Source of the DNA: Pyrocephalus nanus
Taxonomy: Eukaryota > Chordata > Aves > Passeriformes > Tyrannidae
Length of the DNA: 64,000 bases
Direction of reading: 5' to 3'
Assembly: GCA_038380795.1 (NCBI GenBank)
Contig: CM076264.1
Span: forward strand, 5,396,001-5,460,000
Notes under the pieces: model-generated
Database searches by the model: none
What the model saw: only the letters and a program-made list of their open reading frames with translations
What the model was told of the DNA's origin: nothing
Shown here: positions 12,420-23,275 of the stretch, one piece after another
Position numbering within the stretch: the first letter of the stretch is position 1
Layout of the letters: the number at the start of each line of letters is the position of its first letter
Translations under genes and position numbers: made by a program

Positions 12420-12660
12420 AAAGGCGAAGGGTTCCCCGCTGCCTAGTGACAGAAACGAAAACAAACACTTCCTACAGCCCGGGCCCGGCTGCAGCGCCGG
12501 CGAGTAATCTCTTATTTATGTATTCCTCTCCGAGGATAACCTTAGCTCCAGAAACGCCTGGCATTTCGGCAGGACAAGCCCCTCTTTGGGAGGCTCACAA
12601 TAGGCGAGCGGCAGGCGCGGGGCTCCCCGCTGTGTGCTGCAGGAAGGGCTGTCGTTTCCC
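12420..12660. promoter_or_regulatory. Short CpG-rich patch
   Basis: About 16 CpG dinucleotides fall within roughly 240 bp, including GCCCGGGCCCGGC, CAGCGCCGGCGAG and GCGAGCGGCAGGCGCGG. The surrounding tens of kilobases have almost none. G+C content rises to about 60 percent. This could be a small unmethylated CpG island, such as an enhancer or the promoter of a non-coding RNA. It could also be a GC-biased conserved element. There is no TATA box, no clear start site and no adjacent coding exon that fixes a function. Confidence 0.35.
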
Positions 12661-13945
12661 TCCTTGGTTTCTATGCCTTTGCAGGGGTAGAACTCCTTAT
12701 TCATGGGAACAAAGGAAGGAATACAGCGCATATGTTCCCACCTTTTTCTCCCCTGCTCCAGCGTATTTAGCAATTACCGTGAGATCCCACGCTGAGGGGG
12801 GATGACTTCTCGCCTTCATCCTCTTATAAAAAATGCATTTGCAGGATCATTCCCAGCAAATTAGTCAAATCAATGACTCGGTTGTCATTAGATGAGAATG
12901 TGACACAAAGTCTCATTACTTTTCACATTGCCTCCTCCCCAGAAATCACAACTGCCTGATTCAAATAGTACACGAGATTGAGGTTTGGTGATACTTTGAA
13001 CTGACCCTTATCCCTCATCCCCAGATCCCTTCTTCCTTGACCACACCACTCTGCTCCTTATGAGCACTTATGCCCTGGGCAGCTCAGACATCAAAACCTG
13101 TATCTTTCCTTGGAAAAGATTAGAATTGGGCTAGTTTGGCTCCCTAATCTGCCCCAACCCCAGGCAAGTGAGCTGTAGGGATGGATGGCCAAGGGATAGA
13201 GGAGAGGAGCAGTGTCCCTGCCTTGCAGCCTCAACATGATGGCAGAGTGGAAGAGAGAGATGTTGGAAGAAAACCAGTCTCCACCAACACTGTGCACTTT
13301 CCCTGGGGTTGGAGAGGGGGTTAAGCTAAATTCTCATTTGGAATCAGTTCAATCAGACCACAGACCCATTGGTCTTCTTGTCACTCTGTCATTTATTCCT
13401 CCAGATCTCTGGGTGAGGGACACCTCAACAAGGGGCAGATGCTGCCCCGGGAGAACTGTCTTGTTGGTCCTGTCTCCCCCTGCTTTTTTTCCAAGGGGCG
13501 GTGTGGGAAGATGGATTCATTAGCAAATGTAAATACTGGCTGTCAGAGAGGGCAAGGGATTAGCTTTACATAAGAAGAGAGAGGTGGCAGTGCATGCTGT
13601 CAGGCTCATTAGGGAAGCAGGAACCGTGTAGCTGGGCTATTTGGTAATGATCTACCCACTCCATCCTTCCTTTGTTTCTTTAACAACCCCTCTGGCTCAG
13701 GCCAGACTCCCCAGGCTTCCACATTTTCCCTTAAAAATACTATAGCCCTACTACACTTTAAGACAGGTCAAGAAATCCAATGCACATGCAAAAAGGATCC
13801 ACACAATATGAGATGTACTATTTTTACAGTAAACCTAGATGGCTATCAAGCTACTTAAACACAGAAAGGAAAATACAACTGGTGTTTACTGTGCACACAC
13901 CACAGCCATCATCCAGCCAGGGTCAGCCAATGGTGGTGGCACTGG
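12661..13945. other. Unique sequence, no gene seen
   Basis: Mixed-composition unique DNA between the CpG patch and CR1 copy 2. It holds several 60-100 codon open frames on both strands, none recognisable and none flanked by convincing splice sites. Confidence 0.5.
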
Positions 13946-14170
13946 CACACAGACTAGATTTAGACTGGATGTTAGGAAAAATTCCTTCACAGAAAGGGTT
14001 GTCAGGCATTGGGAGAGGCTGCCCAGGGAAGTGATGGAGTCACTGTCCCTGGAAGGATACAAAAGACACTTAGGGACATGGTTTAGTGGTAGACTTGGCA
14101 GTGCTGGGTTAACAGTGGGATTTGATGATCTTGAAGGTCTTTTCTAATCTAAATGATTCCATGATTCTAT
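13946..14170 (+). mobile_element. CR1 LINE 3' fragment (copy 2, GCTGGGTTAA type)
   Basis: The copy contains GGATGTTAGGAAAAATTCCT, CTGCCCAGGGAAGTGATGGA, CTTGGCAGTGCTGGGTTAAC and a GATTCCATGATTCTAT terminus. One frame still reads [16 protein letters not shown], a remnant of the C-terminal end of the CR1-encoded polymerase protein just before the 3' untranslated tail. The same remnant is seen in copy 9. The element is 5'-truncated and inactive. Confidence 0.92.
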
Positions 14171-16971
14171 AACCTCTCAGCTTGGACCTAGGTCCGAGCT
14201 CTCTTGGAAAGTAATTCAGATAGCAGATAGAGGATTCCTAAAGGCAGAGTTTTGTAGTTCAAGCTTTTGCTGGAAGAGGTCATCCCACTCTTCTCTCTAA
14301 CCCTGGTCATACCTTTCCATAACCAGCCTTGTCTCAGCAGTTCCACTTGCATAACCATGTGACAAAAGGGATCAGCTCACAAACCCAGCCAAATATCAGA
14401 CCTGTAGGAAAACAGTGGATTTCAGCAGGATCAGCGTACTGAGTGCATTCTCTGCACAGCCACCTGATAAAATACAAAATTTTCTGTGTGAAGGTGCAGC
14501 TGGAGGTGAGAGGGTGCAGGTGGGAAAAGATGGAGAGTCTGAGATCAGCAAAAGCTAAATTACCTTGACAGGAACTCAGATTTTGCTACCCATTTTGGGT
14601 CCAACAGGTGCTTCAGGCCAGAACAGATGTGATACAGAAATACACCTGGGAATTTCACCATCATACTCCTGTATCAAGCCCATAACTTTAGCTAAAACCC
14701 AATATTTTTTTTAGAAATCATATTCATTACCACTACAGCTGTGGATCACCGGCCTGTGGAAGGATTCTCCTACCCTGCGGTTCCCTTCTGGTTGAACTCC
14801 TTTACTTCTCCGCAGGTATCTATATCACAGTAAAAACAAAATTCTCTTTAATACTTCAGTAAAAATTAGCTGAAAATTGGTCCAAATTTCATACTTTTGA
14901 AGCTTTAAAAGGAGTTTCTCTAGCAGAGAAGTCAATGCTGGATGGGTTTCTGCTTTCCCTTCCCTACTCAGTGGGAGAAGACTGCATTCCACACTTTTTT
15001 TCATGGGGACAAGGCTCTTTGTAGCGTGAAGGTGAGGAGGAGAGTTAAAATAGTTTTTCTAATCCTTCAATAAATGCATGTGGAAGGTTTTCTATTAAAA
15101 GTCCCTTTTTCACTTTCACACAAAGGAATTTGCATTTACATGCTTCCACGCTCAGGAAGCCTGTAGCTTCATCACCTTCTCTTCCCGAGATGAGAGCTGA
15201 GGTCATGATGCCCAGGTTTAACTAAGAGTAGTTTCTCATCCTGTAAGAAAGAGAGTTTTGTTCTTTTTGCTAACAACTGCACATTTGCTTGCAAATGCCA
15301 CATTCAATAGTATATAGCAGAATATAAATTTTCTATAACAAGTCATGCAAACAAGACATCATTCACGTTACAGCTTGGACAAGAATGCTTTAAAATATAT
15401 GCAAAGCAGCAAATGACTTGTAGATTGCTACATGGATGGGTTTATTTTATTTATTATCCCTTCAGCTCTTGACTTTGAGCTAATAAAGCTTTATTACGCA
15501 CCTCTCTGCACTGAGAAAGAAAATTATGTTTACTTGGAGAAAAAAGATACTATAATATAACCTAGACCACCTAAGACATTTTCCTGTTTCTGGGAGTTCT
15601 ATAAAGGCACTCTATATCACCTTGAAAATATGCTAATACATAAATGCATAAAAATTATTCTCTTGCCTGCAGCAGACAGTTTGGCAAAAAAAAAAAAAAA
15701 ATCTGGGTGAAATATCTGTGTTCTCTGAAGACTACTAAGAGTCTGCATAGTTCTGTTGCTTTTGTGAGAGAAGACTGTGAGTAAAAATATCAGAACTGTG
15801 GGAAAAGAAGTGTACAAAATAAATAGAAAGCATGGCAGTTCAAGGTTTAATGTAGTTTTCATTTAGTTTCTCCTAAAACCAGTAAAAGCTTCAAAATGCA
15901 ATGGAAGTTTGCCCAGGACTTAAATTCAGCCAATCTTTTAAAGTATATGATTATGTTTTCTTAATTCAAAGACTTTTTACTTTCACACCCTTCTGTTCTT
16001 CTGGTCCTTGGTGTTCAACATGCTCCATTACCATGAGGAAATGCAGAAGCAGGAAACATGAGAAACTTAATTAAACTGCAAATCTCCTTAGAAATCTATG
16101 CAATCTACTCTTGCAAGCCAATAGTTGTTCAAAACTGCGACAATCATTTTTTGGATCCATATCTGAAAGGGACACCACCATTTTGTTCCCTTTTATCACA
16201 GCTGAGGGGTTTTTTTTCTGCCTTTTCCAATCTTCCTTTTCTGCAAGAGGATCTAGGCTCTTCATTAGTGCACGAGTTGATGTTTTTGGCCAGAAAAATT
16301 TAATCTAGGTTTAATTTGGGTTTCATTTTACTTTTCCTGCAAAATTGCCTGTTTTACTCAGTTGAAGAGGGAGCAAGAATTTTTTCAGCATCCTTTCTCT
16401 TAAATTCAGTAGATCTGCTAGAAATTCAGAAATGCAAAACCTCAGCTAATGATAAATTACTGCAGTTGAGACCTATATCCTGGAAAATTAAGGACCATTT
16501 TCATTTGGTTTGGTTAAGTTTGGCTCTGTAAGTGGTATCTTTCCTGGGTTTTGTTTGTCTCCCATATCCCAGCCCCACACACCCCCGTACCATTGCCACT
16601 ATTTCGGCTCTCCCTGCAGAGGTATGTAAAAGCAAGGCATAGCTTTCAAGCTTTGATCTTTAATTAAATAGGTGTGGGCTACACAGTGCAAATATTTCCT
16701 TTCACCCAGGAAAGTGCAAGACAAGACCAGGTGTTATTTGTGCTCTCCTCCCTGTATTGCTTATCCCGTTCACTCTCCTTTCTGCTGTCCACAGGCACAG
16801 TTCAATATAATTCTCCAAGACTGCGGAGGAAGCCGTTTACTCTGGGGAAGTTGGCAGACTTGGGAGATAAACAGACTGATTTAGTGAAACTGATGTTTGC
16901 TCAATATTGTTCTGCTGTAAGGCTGTAGGATCATAAAATCTTAATAAAAGCATGGACCACATTACCTCCGT
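14171..16971. other. Unique AT-rich sequence
   Basis: No supported gene is present. There is an A16 tract at about 15686-15701. Overlapping short open frames at 16058-16308 on both strands reflect composition only. Confidence 0.6.
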
Positions 16972-17172
16972 AATCACAGAGTCATAGAATCATTAAGGTT
17001 GGAAAAGACCTCCAAGACCATCAAGTCCAACCTTTGACAGAACACCACCTTGTCAACTAAACCATGGCACCAAAAACCACGTTGAGCCATTTCTTGAACA
17101 CTTCCAGGGACAGTGAGCCCAGTGCCTCCCAGGCAGCCCATTCCAAAGCTTGGCAAAAATGATGCAAAAACT
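16972..17172 (-). mobile_element. CR1 LINE 3' fragment (copy 3, GCTGGGTTAA type)
   Basis: On the plus strand the copy starts with AATCACAGAGTCATAGAATC, then GGTTGGAAAAGACCTCCAAG, then AACTAAACCATGGCACC and AGGCAGCCCATTCCAAAGCT. That is the reverse complement of the same CR1 type as copies 2 and 9. The inner (5') boundary is fuzzy. Confidence 0.9.
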
Positions 17173-17794
17173 ATCTCTGGGGAATCCTCTGAACCACTGT
17201 ATATTGATAGACATCCAAAGCCAAAAATGATCAGACTTAATCATGGCATAGCTTATTAGATTTACATTTCCCATGAGTTTCCCTGGGGGAAATAAAGATG
17301 CAGGTGGCTGCTCTGTGGAGCATTCTTGGGCTAATGAATTATATCCTGGTCACATCCACATGGGTCATATGTGGCATTTCAGCTTAATCTGAGGCAAAGA
17401 GACATCTTGACATGCACATAACTCTGTTTAGGTATTAGCCCAGTAAAAGCAGCCTGCAGGTCTCTGCTGTAACCAGGTAAAACTCACTCAGTGCCAGATC
17501 CTCAAGAGGAATAGATATTTCAGCAGGAGTTAAGTCTTTCTGCACATCTTTAATAAGAATCCTTTTTCTGTCCTTACATGTACCTGGTCTTAGAGTTTTA
17601 AAGGGTGACTAGCTGCAGGAGGATTTTTTTATTATTAAACAGTGGCAAAATTTGTAATTTTTTGTAAGATATGGTAAAGGTAGTTATCAAAAGAGAGAAC
17701 CGTATGTATTTGCTCATATATGATACTTATCTCACTGTGCATTGAAAAGGTGCAGCTTTCCTAATACAAATACTTTTAAAAATGATCTTCAGAA

Positions 17795-17868
17795 GAATCA
17801 CAGAACGGTTTGTGTTGGAAAGGACCTTAAAAATCATCTAGTTACACCCTCCCTGCCATGGGCAGGGA
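17795..17868 (-). mobile_element. CR1 LINE 3' fragment (copy 4)
   Basis: Only about 75 bp of the 3' end remains: AATCACAGAACGGTTTGTGT, GGACCTTAAAAATCATCTAG and CCTGCCATGGGCAGGG. The match stops abruptly after the CATGGGCAGG core. Confidence 0.88.
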
Positions 17869-18576
17869 AGAACAAACTCTACTTGAATTAAAAGCAAAAA
17901 AGTTAGATAAGATAGGGAATCTGAGACCAGACAGGGTTTTTTAAAGTCCCAGATATTGATTTAAAAAAAAAATAAATTAAATTTATTTGTGTTTTCAAAC
18001 AACAAAGTTTCAGACCCATCCCAACTCCTATGTTTCTTTGTTCAGTTTTCAAAAGTGTGTAACTTTAAACATATTCCCTGTTAACTAGAAGTTAATCCTA
18101 CGCAAAGAATAAAGGCTTGGCTGTGAAAGTGGGTTTTGCCCTGCTTATAAGGCTCCTGGGGGGAAAAATGTAATATAAAATGAATCAAAAAACCAACACA
18201 AGGGTCTAAGTCTGCAAATACCTGCACTTGCACTTATACATGGAAAGTAAGATTGCTGCCCAACAAAAATCGGTGGGATTTCTGGCCTCAGCTCCAACAA
18301 GGTCACTGTTTCTCCCTGTGAGCAGTCAGACTAAATGAGGACTGTGTTTAATCAGCTACTCCACAAACACAACTAATAAAGGGTTGTACCCGTGCTTTTA
18401 ATTCCCTCCTAAATTAAAGAATAATTATTTCCAAGTGTCAGTTTTATTATCTTGCTAATTTGTCTGTATATGAATCACTGTGCCAGCTGGGCACGCAATA
18501 ATGTGAGCAACACTCATTTTAAAAAGGGGTTCAACCAAGAAAAGTGCTGAACATCCTCTTGTGAACACCTTTGCAG
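17869..18576. other. Unique AT-rich sequence
   Basis: Nothing recognisable is present. There are short A-rich stretches near 17961-17985 and no splice-flanked open frames. Confidence 0.55.
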
Positions 18577-18783
18577 ACATTCGGTTCTTTGGAAGGAGCC
18601 GAGGAGGCTCTGGAATGGCACTGGATCCCCAGCTGTTGCCAGCACAGAGCTAGAAGAACAACCCACTGGTGTGAAATTCTGAGCAAGCTGCTGGCTGAAA
18701 CATTAAGAGCAAAAAGAAGGGGATACATGAGGATTTTCCAGTTTACACTGAAAGAGTATTTTTTTCTTTCATTTAATGAGCAG
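18577..18783 (+). CDS. Candidate in-frame coding exon, product unknown
   Basis: A 207-bp open block (exactly 69 codons, phase 0 at both ends) lies between an acceptor (CACCTTTGCAG) and a donor (CAG|GTAATA). The reading begins TFGSLEGAEEALEWHW, has a basic central segment (ILSKLLAETLRAKRRGYM) and ends LKEYFFLSFNEQ. I recognise no family. The pyrimidine tract is only modest and the donor is not the strongest class. The frame stays open for another 45 codons past the donor, so the exon end is not marked by a stop. Its phase does not join directly to the 2926-3122 block. A real exon is possible, but chance is at least as likely. Confidence 0.22.
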
Positions 18784-19991
18784 GTAATAAATAGTTTTCA
18801 GAGTCAAGAGGGAAAATCAAAAGCCGTCTGCTTTTATTGCATGAAGTCCAGGTTATGTTTCCTCCCACGTCTTTATCATTACACACTATGTCAGAAAAAA
18901 AGGTGGTTATTGACTTAAGCACATGCAGCATTAAAAGCCAGAAGTGGAAGCCAGTGCCATCCAGGCGTGCTCTGCTGGGAACTGCCAGAAAAGTAATGCC
19001 TTCAGCTTCAGATGAGCTGTGAAATGTGGATCAAAAGAGACTTTGAGGAAAATATCATCATTCCTGTTTGTGGCAGAAGCACCGAGCAGCCTGGCAAAGT
19101 GAATCTTAATTCAGACAGATTGAATCCAACCTGGCTTTCAGAAGGAGAAAAACTAGATTCATGACAGATTATTTGTTTTAAGCCCTTGCCAGGTCACATC
19201 TCAGGATTTTCCTTAAACCTTTCATATCAAATGACGTGTCATGTGCTGCACTTCACCAACAGCTGCCGCTTCCCTGTAAATATTTTATATGGCTTCGATT
19301 AAACATCTGTTTTGCTGGCACGCTGAGCCCGTGCCTGACCTTGACTCCTGTCAGGATAATGCACACTTCAGGGCATGTCAGTGTCTGGAATTGCCTTTGA
19401 ATAAACCCCTAACTTCATAAACAGGGATATCCCACCATCCTGTATCCAGGTGAAATGGATCTTCTCCAGGAAGAACAGTCTGGTGGAGTAAGACTTCCCC
19501 TTACACGTACTCGTGTTCAGCTGCAGCAAACATGTGCAACTCACATGATGGCAATATGCAGGAACAGAAGGTGTCCATCTTCTTGAAGAAGCAAGGCCTG
19601 GATGGGAAATGACTGCTGAAGGTTTCTTCCAAAGAAAATCAAAACAAGAAGCAGAATGTGAGAGGTTCAGAAATAGCATCTTTCTGCTGCGCAGCAGGGA
19701 GCGAAGCTATTCACCAACCCAATGAAAATTACCTTGTACTCTCACTGTAATGGTTTAGATATCTCTGTGCTCAGGTGAAGATAAAGTAGATTATTTTTCC
19801 TTCCTGAGTCTAACACCAGACAAAATATTTTAAAGTGGCAACACTCATGTTGTTTGTATCAAAATACAAGCAGAGAAAGAAGTTGCAAGCTCTATTATAG
19901 GATGACAAAAAATTACAAAAGGAGAACTGGGAAAATAAAGAGAAATAAATTTAATCCAGACCTAGTTTGTCACACTACGCAAATCAGACTG
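18784..19991. other. Unique sequence, no gene seen
   Basis: Ordinary AT-rich DNA with a 103-codon antisense open frame at 19368-19679 that resembles nothing known to me. No repeats or RNA genes are visible. Confidence 0.55.
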
Positions 19992-20125
19992 CCATTGGAA
20001 GGTTTCAAGGCCAGGCTAGATGGAACTTTGAGCAAAGTGGCTGAGTGGAAGGTGTCCCTGCCCATGGCTGGGAGATTGGAACTGGATGATCTTTAAGGTC
20101 CCTTCAAACTCAAACCATTCTATGT
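19992..20125 (+). mobile_element. CR1 LINE 3' fragment (copy 5)
   Basis: The copy contains TTCAAGGCCAGGCTAGATGG, GGAAGGTGTCCCTGCCCATG, GATGATCTTTAAGGTCCCTT and AAACCATTCTATG. This is the classic CR1 3' end in direct orientation. The last ATTCTATGA repeat is partly lost. Confidence 0.93.
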
Positions 20126-22201
20126 TTTATTCACATTATTCACTCAGCATTTATCAGACCTGAGTTTCTCCAAGAATTCGAAAGAAGACTCTGGATTCTT
20201 ATTTCAGGGGACAGCACCTCCTTATCTGAACAAAATACTCTATTAGTTCAGCAGAGAGGATGGAAAGTGTGTGCCAAGGGTCAGAGGTTGCCTTGCACAT
20301 GTCTCAGAAGTGCCCGGCACTGCAGACACATTTAAAGAGCTTGTTTCACACAGCATCAGCAGACAAGTTGCAAAGAATTAGGTGTAAAGAACCGAAAATC
20401 TGTAAACTTCAGAAGATAGTCACATGCCTAACAGTAATCCTAAACATACTTAAAAATAGTTGTTTCTATGACCTGGCAGCTGCTAAGCCCCACCATGTCT
20501 GTTGCTCAGAACCATCCAAACACATTTCCAATTACAGCTGTTGTTCACAGCAATGCAAGACAAGCACAGGCTTTCTGCGAAAATGGGCCAAAGGCACCAG
20601 CCTACATTCTTGTCAGCCTTCTCAACCTGTACCTTTCATTTTCTGGGGGCAAGGAAGAGAAGTTGTGTGTCTCATTCCTAGTCTGGTAATGGGTACAGCC
20701 ATGGGCAAGTCTCCCCCAAATCCTTCGACAACTACAGAACACATTCTTCAGCTATCAAACAACAGCTTTGAAACTTTTCAAGTGCTGTCAGTCCTACTTT
20801 CTATAATTTTGAAAGGTATAAGGTCCTGAGCAGACAAGTATTGCCATATCAAGTCCTCAGCACTTGTCGCAGCTTCAAATCCCCAGGAGGGCAAAGCCCC
20901 CACAGCGGAGGCTTTATGAATGAAACGGCTATCAGGGTTTCAGGTGGTGAAAGGAGAGATGTGTGTGCTTGCCCCTCATGTTATATGGCTATGCACACTC
21001 TTGCTAAGAAAGCTAGATCTGTGCAGGGCCTGTTAGCAGATTTATGGCTTGCTTTACAGCGCTGTAGGTTACTTGGAGAACACCACAGTAGCTTCCTGTG
21101 CTGTTATTTTAAAGCAGGTTTTCTGTTCCCGTCGATCACAGGAGCCGTCTGTAAGCTGAGACCTTTCCAAGGCTTAATTCCCCATAGGAGGGCTCAGAGG
21201 GAACCCCGCTCTAGAGGGGGAGCGATGCATGCTCTGCTCTGAGTGGGGGTAAAAATAAAGTCAACATAAGCTGTTTGTCCTTGAGCGACTACAACAATTT
21301 CGATTTCCCGGCAACAGAAAGCTTTGTCCATGACAGAAATGACAATTGCCCCACAGTTCAGGGAGAAAATGATTCCTCCGTGCTTGCAATTAGATTCGTG
21401 TGCCTGTATCCTACATTCTTACAGGGTGCAGTGTACCACTCTTGCTAATCAGTGGGTGGCTGCAAGCAGAAGTGCTTTCACCTGGTGTCTTGGATAACAT
21501 ATTTTAGGTGTGAAACCTAGACTGAATTTATATCCTAGAAACACATCTGTGGCTTCAAATTTATATTGTTAAAGAAAAAAAAAAAAAAAGAGAGAGAGAA
21601 GAAGAAGCTTAGTATAAAACTTTGCTGAATATTTTCAGGTCCTGGTAAATTCTTAAAAACACACAGAAGAATGGCAGCATCAGAATCTGTGTATCTAAAT
21701 CTTTTTCCCCATGCTTTTTTTTGATGACAGAGCCTACATTTCCGAAGTAGGAAATTAAGTCTTTCCTCGTGGTTGGTTGAGTATAGGCCCAAATATTTGT
21801 AAGTCAGCGATTCCAAAATCACTTCTTCCTAATCATCTTCCTCTGTCCTTTGCTTAAGACAGGACAAACGGATGTTCCCAGTTCCTACACATCCCATTTT
21901 ATAAGGGATTATTATGAGAAAAGCTTATTAATCTGGTCAAGTTGTTCAGAACAGTGTTTGAAGGATTATTTAACAGCAGGTTCTCTCTTTTCCTCCCTCC
22001 TCTTATCCATTTTATGCCCTTTCTGTTTGCTCAGCAGTTTATAACCTTAGTCATGGTACGTTGCATTTCCCATAGAAATGACAGTGTTTTCACTGACAAG
22101 CATTTGACATGCTACAAGGAGCAAACATAGGAAAAGGTAAGGCTAACAGGGTACCAGGCAAAAAAAGGACAGCTTTGCTTTTCTTCACAAGCTAGAAAAG
22201 T
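20126..22201. other. Unique sequence; long coincident open frames, no gene assigned
   Basis: Frames at 20260-20829 (189 codons) and 20841-21242 (133 codons), both on the plus strand, follow one another almost without a gap. Neither contains recognisable domains. The first is Cys/Ser/Thr-rich and the second Arg/Gly-rich. The 21128-21400 segment holds a mild CpG cluster (CCCGTCGATC, GAGCGACTAC, TTCGATTTCCCGGC). An A-then-GA tract occupies 21571-21607. No splice or promoter evidence ties these together. Confidence 0.45.
21571..21607. repeat. A-rich tract followed by GA repeats
   Basis: An A15 run leads into AGAGAGAGAGAAGAAGAAG. It is a purine-only stretch on the plus strand of about 36 bp. Confidence 0.85.
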
Positions 22202-22241
22202 GGAATTTTAATTATCTAAAGGGAATTTTAATTATCTAAAG
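22202..22241 (+). repeat. Exact 20-bp tandem duplication
   Basis: The 20-mer GGAATTTTAATTATCTAAAG occurs twice with no gap and no mismatch. Perfect identity implies a recent slippage-type duplication or strong constraint. Confidence 0.97.
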
Positions 22242-22997
22242 TTTTTTTTGCAAATTAGATTAATTTGTGGCAGTTTTATTAAGGTAAGCATTGTTTTTCC
22301 CCCTTTATAGTCTGTAAATGTGTCTCTTTCTTCAGGTTTCTGTCCTTTCCCTATTCTTTGGTTGTCTTGTGTGTCTTGTGGTCTGCCTTAAAAGTAATTA
22401 ATCTTTACTCTTTCAAAGACCCCCTCCATCTGGACCTTCTCTCAAACTACTTCTGGTTCGTCACAGGAACTGCGTTTAATAATTTCTCACCTTTATAATG
22501 TTGCTGGTTTGGGAGAGTTCACTTCTCACATGTGTGATAAAGCTGGTTTCAACAAGACAAAAAAGAGATGGCAGGTTCATATATCCAAAAGGAAACAACA
22601 GTGGGTGTGATAGACTTGAGATCTATTAAAAACAACCGGAATCTGCAGCCACACTCATTTATGGTCTATGAGGATCCAGAATATTTTTTACCAGCAATAA
22701 AACATATGTCCTGTAGATGAGCTGCCTCAAAGCTAGAAATAGATTATCTAAGTGTTAATTTCACTGTTTTATTAATTAAAGACTAACTGCTGTCATCCTG
22801 TGTTCAGAAAGTTGCTTTGATCTAACTGTATGTCTGTGATATGAAAGTGAAATGATAAATGGCATTTCACATCTGGTAGGATAGTTTTACAGAGAAAAAC
22901 TACAAAGTGATTATAATGATATTTTGTGTTTCTTTTGTGGTGTGTTCTGAAATATCTTTAATCTTAAGCTCTACTGTGATGGAGAAAGACTAAACAC
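22242..22997. other. Unique AT-rich sequence
   Basis: No gene or element is recognised in this stretch. Confidence 0.55.
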
Positions 22998-23275
22998 TAT
23001 AGAACCATAGAAAAGTTTGGATTGGAAGGCACCTTACAGACCATCTTATTTCACCTGCTGCCATGGGCAGGATCCTCCCACTAGACCAGGTTGCTCCAAA
23101 TCCAACCTGGCCTTGACCACTTCCAGAGATGGGATATCCACAGCTTCTGTGGGCAACTTATGCCAGGGCCTCACCATCTTCACAGTAATAATTAGTTATT
23201 AAGAATTTCTTCTTAATAACTAATCTATATCTGCCCTCTCTCAATTCCTTTCAGTGGCTCACCCCACTCTTGTCA
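22998..23275 (-). mobile_element. CR1 LINE 3' fragment (copy 6) with an internal hairpin
   Basis: The plus strand reads TATAGAACCATAGAAAAGTT, then CTGCCATGGGCAGGATCCTC, CACTAGACCAGGTTGCTCCA, CCACAGCTTCTGTGGGCAAC and the AAGAATTTCTTC block. It is among the longest CR1 copies here. Between the CACAGTAA and AATCTAT landmarks it departs from the usual CR1 sequence and carries the perfect hairpin at 23191-23224. Confidence 0.93.
23191..23224. repeat. Perfect 15-bp inverted repeat with 4-nt loop
   Basis: The left arm ATTAGTTATTAAGAA (23191-23205) and right arm TTCTTAATAACTAAT (23210-23224) are exact reverse complements around the loop TTTC. The hairpin lies inside CR1 copy 6. Confidence 0.97.
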
